Assembly: GCA_019751875.1 (NCBI GenBank)
Contig: JAIEMV010000001.1
Span: 433,608 to 497,607, forward strand
DNA from: Hyphomicrobium sp.
Lineage (GTDB): Bacteria > Pseudomonadota > Alphaproteobacteria > Rhizobiales > Hyphomicrobiaceae
Length of the DNA stretch: 64,000 bases
Direction of reading: 5' to 3'
The notes under the pieces are model-generated. The model had not been told where the DNA came from, searched no databases, and worked only from the letters and a program-made list of their open reading frames with translations. Shown here in pieces: positions 15,780-25,023 of the stretch (within the stretch, counting starts at the first letter, position 1; each line of letters opens with the position of its first letter). The translations under genes were made by a program, and so were the position numbers.

Positions 15780-17687
15780 TCATTCGAAGCGCGGGAGTTG
15801 GCGCATGTCGAGTGTTGGCGCGCCGGCGCCGGTATAGGTGCTGGGCGGTGCGCCCTCGATCGCCGGTGGCGTGGGTGGGAGGGCGAAGCGACCGTCGGAG
15901 GACATGGGAACACCGGGCGCGAATGTCGTGGGCCGCTCGATGGCGGCTGGATCTGTTGTTGCCGGTTGCGGCTTGACGAGGGCGTGCATCGCGATCCACG
16001 GCAGCGCCATGACAACGGCGACCATCAGAAGCTGGATACCGACATAGGGCACCGCACCCCAGTAGATCTGCGAGGTGAGAACGGGCTCAGTGATCTTGCC
16101 TGAGACCTTGTCGGTGTAGGGTTCCTTCGGTGCGACAGAGCGCAAGTAGAAGAGCGCGAAGCCAAAGGGGGGATGCATGAAGCTCGTCTGCATATTGACG
16201 GCGAGCAGGATGCCGAACCAGACCATGAACGGGGAGACGTCGGCGACGGTTTCAACGATGGCGCCGCTGGGGTCTTTGGCTGTGATGACGGCAAAGCCCA
16301 TGGACTTTGCGATGGCGACAGCCTCGGGCGCGGTTCGGAAAATAGATTCCGCCGCGGGCTTCAGGAGGGGCACGAGAATGAAGGCCAGCTCGAAGAAATC
16401 GAGGAAGAAGGCGAGCAGGAAGACAAGGATCATCACCGCGATCAGGAAGCCGTACATGCCGCCGGGGAGCGACGTGAGCAGGTGCTCGACCCAGATATGG
16501 CCGTTCACACCATAGAACGTGAGCGAAAAGATGCGCGCGCCGATGAGGATGAACATCACGAAGGCCGAGAGCTTGGCTGTCGCTTCGGTGGCTTGGCGGA
16601 CGATGTTCCAGTTGAGGCGCTGCGGCTCGCGGTTGGAATAGCGGTTGATGCCGGCGAGAAGGAGTGCGCCAACCGCGCCCATGGCGCCGCCTTCGGTGGG
16701 CGTGGCAAGGCCGATGAGGATGGTGCCAAGCACGAGGAAGATCAGCATCAGCGGCGGCACCATGACGAAGGTGACGCGTTCGGCGAGCGGGGAGAGAAAG
16801 CCCCGTCCGGTTTGGCGGATGATCAGTTTGTTGCCGAGGGCGACGGCGAGCGCGATCAGAATCGAGACGGCGAGGACCAGGATGAAAAACTCCATGGTGC
16901 CATAGCCGGAGTTCCACAGTGCGCCTGTACCCACGCCGCCGGAGAGAGCTGCCAGGACACCGAGCGATATCAATCCGCGCGAACCGTCGGGCCTGCGGTG
17001 TGCGATTTCCTCAGGCGGTAAGCCGGGTCCGGCTACGGGATTGATGCGGCAGACGATGAACACGTAGAGCGCGTAGAGGCCGGCCAGCATCACGCCGGGC
17101 AGCAGTGCGCCCTTGTACAATTGATCGACGGAGCGGCCGAGCTGATCGGCGAGCACGATGAGAACGAGGGAGGGCGGAATGACCTGCGCGAGCGTTCCGG
17201 AGGCGGCGATGGTGCCGGACGCGAGGCGGCGGTCATAGCCGTAGCGCAGCATGATGGGCAGGGAGATCAGACCCATGGAAATGACGGAAGCGGCGACAAC
17301 GCCGGTGGTGGCGGCGAGCATCGCGCCGACAAAAATGACGGCGTAGGCGAGGCCGCCGCGGATGGTGCCGAACAGCTGGCCGATGGTTTCCAGCAGGTCC
17401 TCGGCCATGCCGGAGCGCTCGAGGATCAGACCCATGAAGGTGAAAAAGGGGATCGCGAGCAGCGTGTCGTTGCGCATCACTTCGTAGATGCGGCCGGGCA
17501 TGGAGTTGAGCAGCGGCCAGGAGAGGGAGATCACTCCGTCGGAGTAGGGGGCGAGTTCGACACCCACGACGAAGAACATCAGTCCTACCGCGCCCAGCGA
17601 GAAAGCGACCGGGTAGCCGAGCAGCAGGAATGCGACCAGCGCCGCAAACATGAAGGGCGCAAGGTTCTGCGCGAGGAAGACGGCCAT
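15780..17687 (-). CDS. TRAP transporter large permease (DctM type)
   Basis: The 635-residue protein has many hydrophobic helices and TRAP-L signatures: FMGLILERSGMAEDLLETIGQLFGTIRGGLAYAVIFVGAMLAATTGVVAASVISMGLISLPIMLRYGY and SGTIAASGTLAQVIPPSLVLIVLADQLGRSV. It is longer than the usual ~430 residues, with extra central helices (~200-300) and a Pro/Ala-rich C-terminus, as in the mannitol/chloroaromatic-type subgroup. It lies 23 nt after the small permease gene. No periplasmic DctP gene lies next to it in this window, so the substrate is unknown. Confidence 0.88.
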   Translation of the reverse strand: MAVFLAQNLAPFMFAALVAFLLLGYPVAFSLGAVGLMFFVVGVELAPYSDGVISLSWPLLNSMPGRIYEVMRNDTLLAIPFFTFMGLILERSGMAEDLLETIGQLFGTIRGGLAYAVIFVGAMLAATTGVVAASVISMGLISLPIMLRYGYDRRLASGTIAASGTLAQVIPPSLVLIVLADQLGRSVDQLYKGALLPGVMLAGLYALYVFIVCRINPVAGPGLPPEEIAHRRPDGSRGLISLGVLAALSGGVGTGALWNSGYGTMEFFILVLAVSILIALAVALGNKLIIRQTGRGFLSPLAERVTFVMVPPLMLIFLVLGTILIGLATPTEGGAMGAVGALLLAGINRYSNREPQRLNWNIVRQATEATAKLSAFVMFILIGARIFSLTFYGVNGHIWVEHLLTSLPGGMYGFLIAVMILVFLLAFFLDFFELAFILVPLLKPAAESIFRTAPEAVAIAKSMGFAVITAKDPSGAIVETVADVSPFMVWFGILLAVNMQTSFMHPPFGFALFYLRSVAPKEPYTDKVSGKITEPVLTSQIYWGAVPYVGIQLLMVAVVMALPWIAMHALVKPQPATTDPAAIERPTTFAPGVPMSSDGRFALPPTPPAIEGAPPSTYTGAGAPTLDMRQLPRFE

Positions 17688-17710
17688 GGTCGTTCGTTTC
17701 CCCGCTCGCG

Positions 17711-18280
17711 CTAGTCTTTAGGTAATACGGCGGCCGTCACGGCTTCGTGGTAGCCGCCCTGGGGTCGTGGCTCCGGTATGTCGCCACGCATGATGGCGAT
17801 GCGCTTGATCAGCTCGGAGAGGCCTTGCGCGAACAGCAGCGCGAACGCGAGCGGGATCAGCGCTTTGATCGGCCATTGAGGCAAGCCGCCCGCGTCTTTG
17901 GACTGCTCGTTCTGGAGCCACGAGATCGCGGCGTAATGGTACGACGTGAAAAGGATGAGAGCTGCGGTCGGCAGCAGGAAGAAGACGTGGCCGATGACCT
18001 CGATGATGTTGCGCGCGCGCTGCGAGAGTTGCGCGCTGACGATGTCGATGCGGATGTGGTCGTTGTCCTTGAGCGCCCAGGGGGCCGCGAACAGGAACGC
18101 GAGCCCGAACAGCCACCACTGAACCTCGAGCCAGGCATTGGAACTGGTGTCGAACAGTTTGCGAATGACGGCATTGCCGGCGCTGATGATGGCCGCGATC
18201 AGTATCAGCCATGCGACATGCCGGCCGATCCAGGTGTTCACCGCATCGATCGCGCGGCTCAATCCGAGTAGTGCCTGCAT
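17711..18280 (-). CDS. TRAP transporter small permease (DctQ type)
   Basis: I take ATG 18280 (MQALLGLSRAID) over an upstream GTG at 18304, giving 189 residues. Four hydrophobic helices are visible, with the TRAP-S signature RHVAWLILIAAIISAGNAVIRKLF, WWLFGLAFLFAAPWALKDNDHIRIDIVSAQLSQRAR. It forms the membrane pair with the DctM-type protein downstream. A DctP gene may lie elsewhere, since such unlinked arrangements exist. Confidence 0.87.
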   Translation of the reverse strand: MQALLGLSRAIDAVNTWIGRHVAWLILIAAIISAGNAVIRKLFDTSSNAWLEVQWWLFGLAFLFAAPWALKDNDHIRIDIVSAQLSQRARNIIEVIGHVFFLLPTAALILFTSYHYAAISWLQNEQSKDAGGLPQWPIKALIPLAFALLFAQGLSELIKRIAIMRGDIPEPRPQGGYHEAVTAAVLPKD

Positions 18281-18493
18281 CCCTACCCCGTTTCTCGTCG
18301 GCACGCCGGCTTTGGCACCCCGATTGTCGCACCCTTGTTTTCGGGCCCGCCGGTGCTTTCGTATACAGGCGAGCCTTGGTGACTTCCAGCGCGGCCTCTC
18401 CTAGTATCCGGCCTCTTCTTGGCAGGGTCCGCTGGCGCACCTTTTCAGAGTGCGCGCGATCCGCCTTACCCCCGACGTTCCCAGGAGCATGGA

Positions 18494-20056
18494 ATGGCAG
18501 TCGATAAGAACAAGGTCCTGGACGCGCTGCGCCGCGTCAAGGGGCCGGACCTCACCAGCAATCTCGTCGATCTGGGGCTGATCTCCGAGGTGCTGATCAA
18601 AGACGATCGCGTCTATTTCTCGATCACTGTCCCGGCGCATCGCGCGCAGGAGCTGGAGGCGCTGCGGCAGGCGGCCGAAAAGGTGGTCAGCGGTCTTGAT
18701 GATGTGGCGGGTGCCACCGTCGTTCTGACGGCGGAACGCGGTGGAATGTCTGCGCCGCCGGCTCCGCCGCTCCCCTCGCGTGCGGCCGCGTCGTCGGCTG
18801 GCAGCAACGTGACGGAACATCCGCGTGTGCGTGAAGCGCGTGAAAAAGGGACCACGGGTGACGGGGCGGGTGCGCGCGCGGCACCAGCCGGTCCCGCGCC
18901 GACGATCACGCCGCGTTCGGCCAATCAGCCGCTCGGCATTCCCGGCATCAAGCATCTGATTGCGGTGGCGTCGGGCAAGGGCGGCGTCGGCAAATCGACG
19001 ACGGCGGTCAACCTTGCGCTCGGACTGCGCGCGATCGGGCTCAAGGCCGGTATCATGGATGCCGACATTTACGGTCCATCGCAGCCGCGACTGCTGGGCT
19101 TGTCCGGCAAGCCGCACGTGACGGAGCAAAACAAGCTGCGGCCTATGGAGGGCTACGGCCTCAAGGCGATGTCCATGGGCTTCATGGTGGACGAGGGCAC
19201 GCCGATCGTGTGGCGCGGGCCGATGGTGGTGCAGGCGCTGAACCAGATGCTGCGCGAGGTGATGTGGGGCGAACTCGATGCGCTCATCATCGACATGCCG
19301 CCGGGCACGGGTGACGTGCAGCTGACGATGGCGCAGCAGGTGCCGCTGTCGGGTGCGGTGATCGTGTCAACACCGCAGGACCTGGCGCTGATCGATGCGC
19401 GCAAGGGGCTCGCCATGTTCCAGCGCGTGAACGTGCCGGTGCTCGGGCTCATTGAGAACATGAGTTACTTCCTGTGCCCGAGCTGCGGGACGCGCAGCGA
19501 CATCTTCGGACACGGCGGAGCGGAATTGGAGGCGCAGAAGCTTGGGCTGCCGTTCCTCGGCGGTGTGCCGCTGCACATGGATATTCGCGAGCGGTCCGAC
19601 AGCGGCCGGCCGATTGTCGCCACTGCGCCGGACAGCCCGCAGGCGCTGATCTATCGCGAGATCGCGGCGAAGGTCTGGGGCGAGGTGCAGAAGGCGGCGG
19701 GGGCTGCGGAGAAGGCGCCGGATCTGATGGTGTCGCCCGGTAGCGACGTGCTGCACGTGGCGTTCGAGGGTGGCGAGAAGTACGATCTCACTGCGGAAAT
19801 GCTACGCGTAATGAGCCCGTCCGCGGAGGTGCAGGGTCATTCGCCCGAGCAGCGCGTGACGGTTGCCAAGAAGAAGAACGTGCGGATTTCGGAGCTGCGT
19901 CCGATCGGTAATTACGCGGTGCGGATCGTGTTCGACGACAAGCACGACACGGGCCTGTTCACGTGGGATTACCTGCGCACGCTCGGCCGCGAGAAAGAGA
20001 CCCGCTGGGCGGAGTATCTCAGCGAGATGGAAAAGAAGGGGTTGAGCAGGGGGTAG
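18494..20056 (+). CDS. Mrp/ApbC-family Fe-S carrier P-loop ATPase with C-terminal DUF971 domain
   Basis: ATG 18494 follows AGGAG at 6 nt; the frame extends upstream without support. Domain order: N-terminal MIP18/DUF59 domain (KVLDALRRVKGPDLTSNLVDLGLISEV), a low-complexity Ala/Pro linker, the Mrp NTPase with deviant Walker A IAVASGKGGVGKSTTAVNLA, DIYGPSQPRLLGLSG, LIIDMPPGTGDVQLT, and ENMSYFLCPSCGTRSDIFGHGGAE with the CxxC that holds a bridging Fe-S cluster. The last ~55 residues (ELRPIGNYAVRIVFDDKHDTGLFTWDYLRTLG) match DUF971. Role: Fe-S cluster delivery. About 520 residues, longer than simple Mrp. Confidence 0.9.
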   Translation: MAVDKNKVLDALRRVKGPDLTSNLVDLGLISEVLIKDDRVYFSITVPAHRAQELEALRQAAEKVVSGLDDVAGATVVLTAERGGMSAPPAPPLPSRAAASSAGSNVTEHPRVREAREKGTTGDGAGARAAPAGPAPTITPRSANQPLGIPGIKHLIAVASGKGGVGKSTTAVNLALGLRAIGLKAGIMDADIYGPSQPRLLGLSGKPHVTEQNKLRPMEGYGLKAMSMGFMVDEGTPIVWRGPMVVQALNQMLREVMWGELDALIIDMPPGTGDVQLTMAQQVPLSGAVIVSTPQDLALIDARKGLAMFQRVNVPVLGLIENMSYFLCPSCGTRSDIFGHGGAELEAQKLGLPFLGGVPLHMDIRERSDSGRPIVATAPDSPQALIYREIAAKVWGEVQKAAGAAEKAPDLMVSPGSDVLHVAFEGGEKYDLTAEMLRVMSPSAEVQGHSPEQRVTVAKKKNVRISELRPIGNYAVRIVFDDKHDTGLFTWDYLRTLGREKETRWAEYLSEMEKKGLSRG

Positions 20057-20167
20057 GTGAGCATCCCCACCGATGTCATTCGGGTGGCTGACGGTTGCCA
20101 GTTGCAACTGACAATTCACCTCTGTCTGCTCAAATATCTAAGAAACAGAGACCTTGGCAGCGATGCA

Positions 20168-20608
20168 ATGACTAAAGATTTGAGTGCAGGGTCGGATGCT
20201 GCCCATCAGCTGATCGCAACGCTGGCTAAACGGTGTCCCGACCTCGAAATTGTACCAAGCGAGCACAGCGCAGGCGAGTTGGGCTGGAACATTCCAGTAC
20301 AGCAGGGGCTCACCACAGAGCTTTGGCTATCGTTTTCGAACAACGATGAGATGCACTTTAGCCTCGAGAATTTTCGCATTAGCTTTTTTCCGTGCACGGA
20401 CAGTATTGAAGGCGAGAAATTTGTCGACGCTGTTTCAGGTTTTATCGATGGAACGTACCAGATCATCGAACACTACCGCGGCAGCCGTTGTGTGAGGGCC
20501 GACCTTCAAAAGCCTAACGGTGATGAGTGGGAAACAATTGCAAGTTCGAGCCGGCTTCACTGGCCGTTACCGTATCGTAAAACTTTCAAGACAATCAAAA
20601 ACGGCTGA
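20168..20608 (+). CDS. Hypothetical protein
   Basis: A frame open from 20057 contains a plausible start at ATG 20168 (MTKDLSAGSDAAHQLIATLAKRCPDLEIVPSE), giving 146 residues with no obvious ribosome site. The product is soluble and acidic, with an alternating beta-rich centre (TTELWLSFSNNDEMHFSLENFRISFFPCTDSIEGEKFVDAVSGFIDGTYQIIEHYRGSRCVRADL). Its GC content and codon choice are visibly lower than its neighbours, which suggests acquired DNA. I recognise no family. Architecture of this type is seen among small immunity-like proteins, but nothing here proves that. Confidence 0.5.
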   Translation: MTKDLSAGSDAAHQLIATLAKRCPDLEIVPSEHSAGELGWNIPVQQGLTTELWLSFSNNDEMHFSLENFRISFFPCTDSIEGEKFVDAVSGFIDGTYQIIEHYRGSRCVRADLQKPNGDEWETIASSSRLHWPLPYRKTFKTIKNG

Positions 20609-21389
20609 GGCTGACCAGCCCAAGTTGAAACCATTGCGTTGCGATAGTCTTTGCCCTCGTTCTCCGTTATCCGGCGCTCGGTGGCCAAGTGCTAAGACAG
20701 CCTTCGCGTTGAAAGTTGTCTGGGTCCCGGCCGGCTTCGCTGCGCTCGCGCGCCGGGATGACGGTGGCATGAGGGTGCACGTCCCCCTCTCCCCATCGTC
20801 TTCGATGGGGAGAGGGTTGGGGTGAGGGGCAGCATCCGCACGGTGCTGGCATACGCTTGAAGCTTTTCAACGCGCGGCTGGGTGTGTGCATGTCTGCGAT
20901 CGCGCAAGCGGCTGCCGCTCACCCTAACCCTCTCCCCGTACGGCGCGCATCGCGCGCCTACGGGGAGAGGGGCTACGTGCAGCGCTCGCGCCGAAAGTTT
21001 TTTCAACCGACTTATCCTCGCCTCTCAACGCTCCCTTAAACTCCTCCTCATCTCCGTCCCTCATTGAAGGGGGCGTTGCTTAAGAGGCGTCTTGTGACGT
21101 GGGGCGGGGTGCAGAAGTTGCTGACGGTACGTACGCACGTGCTCTCGGTGAGGCTCGGACCGGCCACCTGCTGGAACGCAGGCTGCGAAGAACGCGCTGA
21201 AACGTCGGTCGTATGCCAGAAATCCTGCGCGGGGCGGTCCGTGGGCCGCACCATACTACAAACCTCAGCGGCTCATCCGCCGCCCCGCCCCCTTCGCTTT
21301 CGGGTGAAGGAAGAAACGAAAAGGAGACCGTGGTGACATTCGCGAAGTGTGTTGGGGGTTGTATAGATCGCGCCGGTAATGCCATCGCA
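20609..21389. repeat. Intergenic region with REP-like palindromic repeats
   Basis: No gene is convincing here. A TCCCGGC...GCCGGGA stem lies at about 20729-20758. Two inverted copies of a CTCACCCTAACCCTCTCCCC-type unit form hairpins: CCCTCTCCCCATCG/CGATGGGGAGAGGG at about 20786-20818, and a longer one at about 20931-20973 (CCCTCTCCCCGTA...TACGGGGAGAGGG). This motif is a common dispersed palindrome in Hyphomicrobiales intergenic DNA. The rest of the stretch to 21389 shows no feature I can support. Confidence 0.6.
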
Positions 21390-21432
21390 ACAAACAAAGG
21401 CCGCATCACTTCGTGACGCGGCCTGTTTGTTT
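21390..21432 (-). terminator. Terminator hairpin after SpeD-like gene
   Basis: On the minus strand AACAAACAGGCCGCGTCAC pairs with GTGATGCGGCCTTTGTTTGTT around a CGAAGT-type loop. The long stem ends in a T-rich run, 24 nt after the leftward gene's stop. Confidence 0.75.
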
Positions 21433-21455
21433 CGTCAGTTGCCCGTTCGGCGGAG

Positions 21456-21974
21456 CTAAGCGGCCTTGCGGGCGACTGAACCACGGACGGTGGCGATCGG
21501 CTTCTTGAAGCGGGCGCCGTCGGTGGGAAGGCGCAGCTTTTTCACGACGGCTTCGCGCGCGTCGAAGGCATCCGCGAAGGCCGTCAGTGCCATCTCGGGG
21601 CGAAGGACGCCCTGGATGTCGATTGCGACATAGGCCGTCGAAGGCCAGGCCTCGATGGCGATGCGGCCGCCCGTGAACGACACGGTGCCGGTGACGGCGC
21701 CGGTCTTCGGCTGACGCTTCAGGTCCGACGACGTGACAGAGAGGCGCGAGAACGCAAGGGCGCGTCCCACGGCCCGCTGCACAGCGCGGACAGTGCCGAT
21801 CTCGCCGGCGCCAGTCAGATCGATGGCGACGGTTTTCAGCGATACGGTATCGGAACTTTCGGTCCCGCAATCCACGCGCTCATCGCGCGCTACCACAGCG
21901 AATTCTTCCTCTTGGGCGGGGCTTGAACGAGTCAAGTCCATCCCCAATTGGAAGAGGGCGTCATTAAAGGCCAT
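21456..21974 (-). CDS. S-adenosylmethionine decarboxylase-like protein lacking the cleavage serine
   Basis: The 172-residue protein starts after GGGGAGGG. Its centre, TVSFTGGRIAIEAWPSTAYVAIDIQGVLRPEMALTAFADAF, resembles the bacterial SpeD core (ESHISIHTWPE..YAAVDIFTCG..P..A). SpeD self-cleaves at a Glu-Ser within ESH to make the pyruvoyl cofactor. Here the aligned residues are GGR, so cofactor formation looks impossible. It may be a structural or regulatory paralogue. The match is by eye and remote, so unknown function is possible. Two direct repeats lie 40-80 bp upstream. Confidence 0.5.
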   Translation of the reverse strand: MAFNDALFQLGMDLTRSSPAQEEEFAVVARDERVDCGTESSDTVSLKTVAIDLTGAGEIGTVRAVQRAVGRALAFSRLSVTSSDLKRQPKTGAVTGTVSFTGGRIAIEAWPSTAYVAIDIQGVLRPEMALTAFADAFDAREAVVKKLRLPTDGARFKKPIATVRGSVARKAA

Positions 21975-22291
21975 GTGACCCTCCCCAACCAGCAGATAGA
22001 TTCAACCCGTCCGCTCCTTACCTTAGGGGTGTGGGGATTGCTCCTTGACCTTAGGGGCAGGTGGACGAACGGAGAGGGGTGCATATGAGGCCAGTGCCCC
22101 CCCTGCGCAAGAAAAAAATGACCCCGGGGGCAAAATAAATTGCGGATGCGTTTCACCTGCCCTTAACGCGAGTCTGCAAGGGGTTAGCTCGCGTCTTGCG
22201 GTGCAGACTTTGCCGTCTACGCTGTAGAATTTTTTGCTTCTAGATTGCGCCTTCCGACTCCGCTGACGCGGAGCCGGCCGGAAGGCGCGCG
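21975..22291. promoter_or_regulatory. Intergenic region with tandem ACCTTAGGGG repeats
   Basis: The 317-bp gap lies between the 3' end of the asmA-like gene and the start of the SpeD-like gene. ACCTTAGGGG occurs at 22020-22029 and 22048-22057 (28 bp apart), inside longer near-identical units GCTCCTTACCTTAGGGG and GCTCCTTGACCTTAGGGG. They sit 46-83 bp upstream of the leftward start and may bind a regulator. Nothing else is recognised. Confidence 0.45.
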
Positions 22292-24658
22292 TTATTGGGC
22301 AGCGTCGCCGCCGCTGCCGAACAAGCCGCGCAGGATTTCCTTCGTATCCTTGCCCTTGAACTGCTTGCCGATCTCCTTGATCGTTTCGACGGCCTTGTTC
22401 GGGTCCTTGAGGACGCCGCCAAGATCAGGCGCGAACTTTGGTTTTTCCCAGGGACCCTGGACTTTCAGCGGGATTTCCAAACCGCCGATATCGATTGCGC
22501 CGCCCTGGCCGCGGGCGTCGGCGACGATCTTCGGCCTCAGCGTGTAATCGATGGATCGGTCGCCGAGCTTCACCGCTCCCTCGCCGGTGACGCGGATCAA
22601 GGGGCCTATGAGCTTCAGATCGGCGTTGCGAGCGACGCCGCCATTTATGGCCCAGCTCGAGGTCATTGAGCTGAAGTCGGTCTTCTCAGTCGGCGCGGAG
22701 GAGAGGCCACCCAATTTGCCCTGGCCGATGTTGCGCAACAGGCCCGGTATGTTGATGCCGACGATCGCGCCGTCGTTGAAGGCGATGTCGGCGCTGCCGC
22801 CAAGGGAGTTCATGATGGCCGCTTGCGTTTTGCCCTGCCCGGTGACGCCGGCGGTGATCTTGGCTTTGCCACTGAGCCAGTCGAGGTCGGCGGCATCTTT
22901 CAGGAGCGGCAAGCCTTCGACGCCCTCGAGGGCGACATTTGTCGTTATGCGCGGGTAGGCGAGGTCGGAGGCATCGATGGCGACGAGGCCTTTGCCGCGG
23001 CCACCGTAAAGCTGGACGTCGCTGAAGTCGACCCTGAGGACGCCGGCCTTGAGGATCGCGGCAATGTTCGACTGGCCGACTTTGATCTCTTTGTAAAAAA
23101 GGCGGCCGACGGTCAGGCGTGCGTCGGCGTCGACGACGTTGAGCAGCGAGAAGTCGTAAGGCGCCGTGCTCCAGCCGGAGCGCTGCGCGAAGCCGCGAAC
23201 TTGGGGCCCGGTCGCCGGCGGGTTGGCTTTCAGAAGGTCTTCGATCGACTGCGGAGTTTCGGGTGTTGCCGAATTCGCGGACGGTTGCGTGGCGGGGGCG
23301 GGCACCGGTGGCGGCGATGTCGCTGATGGCGCGCCGAGGATGGCATTGAGGTCAAGTTCGGTGAACTTGAGGTTGGCTTTCAGAATCGGGCGAGCGCCGC
23401 CTGTGGTCACCGCGATGTCGCCGGTGCCTTTCGTGCGATCGATGGCACCCGTCGCGCCGCTCAGAGTCCACGTGTTGTTTGCGGCGGAGAGTTTGCCGGT
23501 AACGGCCAGCGGTTGATCGGGTGCCTCGGCGGGCGTCTGTCTTTGTGCGAAGGCCAGCAGGCGATGCAGAGACGGTGAGGACAGCGCGAGGTTGCCATCA
23601 AGATCGGGGGCGTCGCTGAAGCGGACGCTGCCGTCGTAGCGCAGATCGAGGGGCCGGCCCTTGAGGTGTGCAATGAGGCGCGCGGACGAGGATCGCAGGA
23701 GTTCGTTGGGAGAGGTAATCTCGCTCGTCAAGGTGAGGATGTCGTTGCGCCAGTGGAACGATCCATCGACCCTGGCGGTGCCGTCGAGGGATGGGGCGGC
23801 GATCGTGAAATCAATGCCAGATGCTGTCTCGAATGCGTTGGTGCGGAGGTCGGAATAGAGAACGGTGCCTCGCGTGATGCGGACATCGCCGAGTGTGAGC
23901 TTTTGCAGCGTGCGGGGCGGGCCTTCGGGGAGCGAGGCCGGGGCATCTGAGACGACGCCGGGATCAGGTGTCGCCTGGGCAAACTGGATTTTGCCTTGCT
24001 GCGGGAGCGCACCGGCAAAATCCCAGCTCTTGCGGCCGTTGGCATCGATCTGGAGACTGAGCACGGGCTCTTCGAGACGCACATCTTGCACTTCGACTTC
24101 GCGCTTCAGGAGCGGCATGAGCGCGACACTGGCCGTCAGGCTCTTGATGGTGATCAGCGGCGGTGCCGTCATGCCGGGCGGCGCCGACAGCGAAACGTTC
24201 GCCATGCTGACGCCGAGAGACGGGTAGAACGTGAAGGATGTCGGGCCCTCGATGACGAGATCGCGACCCGTCTCGTCTTTGACGCGCTGTACGATCTGCT
24301 CGCGCACGAAATCAGCGGGTCCGGCGATATAGAGGGCGGCGGCACCAGCGCCGGCAAGCCCGACCACCACCAACAAAATGATGAGCAGAATCTTCAGGAC
24401 GCCAGTGCCGCCGTCGTCATCGGGTGGACCGGGGCGATAGCGGGTTGCCGGAGGCGGTGGCGGCATGCGGCCACCGGGTGGCGGTTTGTACCCTGGGGCT
24501 GGTGGACCGGGTCGATGATGGGGCTGCTGGCTATGGCTTGGCGGAGGCCCGAAGTCTTGACCCGGCCGCGTGGCGCGTGGATCGACTTCCGCGCTGGGAC
24601 GATAGGCGCCGAGGCTCGGTGGTTGCGTGGGCCGTCGCGGAGGTTTATTCGACGTCAT
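22292..24658 (-). CDS. AsmA-family membrane-anchored protein
   Basis: The protein has 788 residues. Residues 1-85 are Pro-rich and cytoplasmic (RPGPPAPGYKPPPGGRMPPPPP). A single helix follows (VLKILLIILLVVVGLAGAGAAALYIAGP), then the AsmA N-terminal signature FVREQIVQRVKDETGRDLVIEGPTSFTFYPSLGVSMANVSLSAPPGM. The large periplasmic region is made of repeated beta segments ending in the AsmA-like C-terminus (GGSADIAFNDGAIVGINIPGLLRNIGQGK, DYTLRPKIVADARGQ, GGLEIPLKVQGPWEKPKFAPDLGG). Family members affect outer-membrane assembly and envelope lipid transport. The long proline-rich cytoplasmic tail is the unusual part. Confidence 0.87.
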   Translation of the reverse strand: MTSNKPPRRPTQPPSLGAYRPSAEVDPRATRPGQDFGPPPSHSQQPHHRPGPPAPGYKPPPGGRMPPPPPATRYRPGPPDDDGGTGVLKILLIILLVVVGLAGAGAAALYIAGPADFVREQIVQRVKDETGRDLVIEGPTSFTFYPSLGVSMANVSLSAPPGMTAPPLITIKSLTASVALMPLLKREVEVQDVRLEEPVLSLQIDANGRKSWDFAGALPQQGKIQFAQATPDPGVVSDAPASLPEGPPRTLQKLTLGDVRITRGTVLYSDLRTNAFETASGIDFTIAAPSLDGTARVDGSFHWRNDILTLTSEITSPNELLRSSSARLIAHLKGRPLDLRYDGSVRFSDAPDLDGNLALSSPSLHRLLAFAQRQTPAEAPDQPLAVTGKLSAANNTWTLSGATGAIDRTKGTGDIAVTTGGARPILKANLKFTELDLNAILGAPSATSPPPVPAPATQPSANSATPETPQSIEDLLKANPPATGPQVRGFAQRSGWSTAPYDFSLLNVVDADARLTVGRLFYKEIKVGQSNIAAILKAGVLRVDFSDVQLYGGRGKGLVAIDASDLAYPRITTNVALEGVEGLPLLKDAADLDWLSGKAKITAGVTGQGKTQAAIMNSLGGSADIAFNDGAIVGINIPGLLRNIGQGKLGGLSSAPTEKTDFSSMTSSWAINGGVARNADLKLIGPLIRVTGEGAVKLGDRSIDYTLRPKIVADARGQGGAIDIGGLEIPLKVQGPWEKPKFAPDLGGVLKDPNKAVETIKEIGKQFKGKDTKEILRGLFGSGGDAAQ

Positions 24659-25023
24659 TATGAAGGTCTCGACAGACGCGCGCAGAAGCGCGGTGGTGCG
24701 GTGCGATCAGTTTCGAAAGCATCGTTGCTGCCAAGACTTGGGGCTATGGGCTTCTTCGGGCAAGAGATTTAGCGCCGCGGGCGTCGCGCCTGCACACCTT
24801 TGCTCTAACAATGAGCCTAAAGGCGGCAGCAGGCGCGAATGTGTTCTTCCGTCCAGCCCTCCCGCTTGCTGGCAGGATTCATATGCAACCGGAAGCTGAG
24901 TATGCGAGGCGCGGGGCCGAACGGGATTCGGCTTGGAGAGTCAGAGTGGTAAAGCAGAAGTCATACACAATTGTGCCATTTGAGTGCCCTTAAACCGGTG
25001 ACCGAATCTCCTAGATTCAATCT
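24659..25023. other. Intergenic region, no feature recognised
   Basis: The 365-bp divergent gap between the asmA-like gene and the nuclease gene must hold both promoters. I see no palindrome, repeat or RNA signature that I can support, and the short frames crossing it have no protein-like character. Confidence 0.5.
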
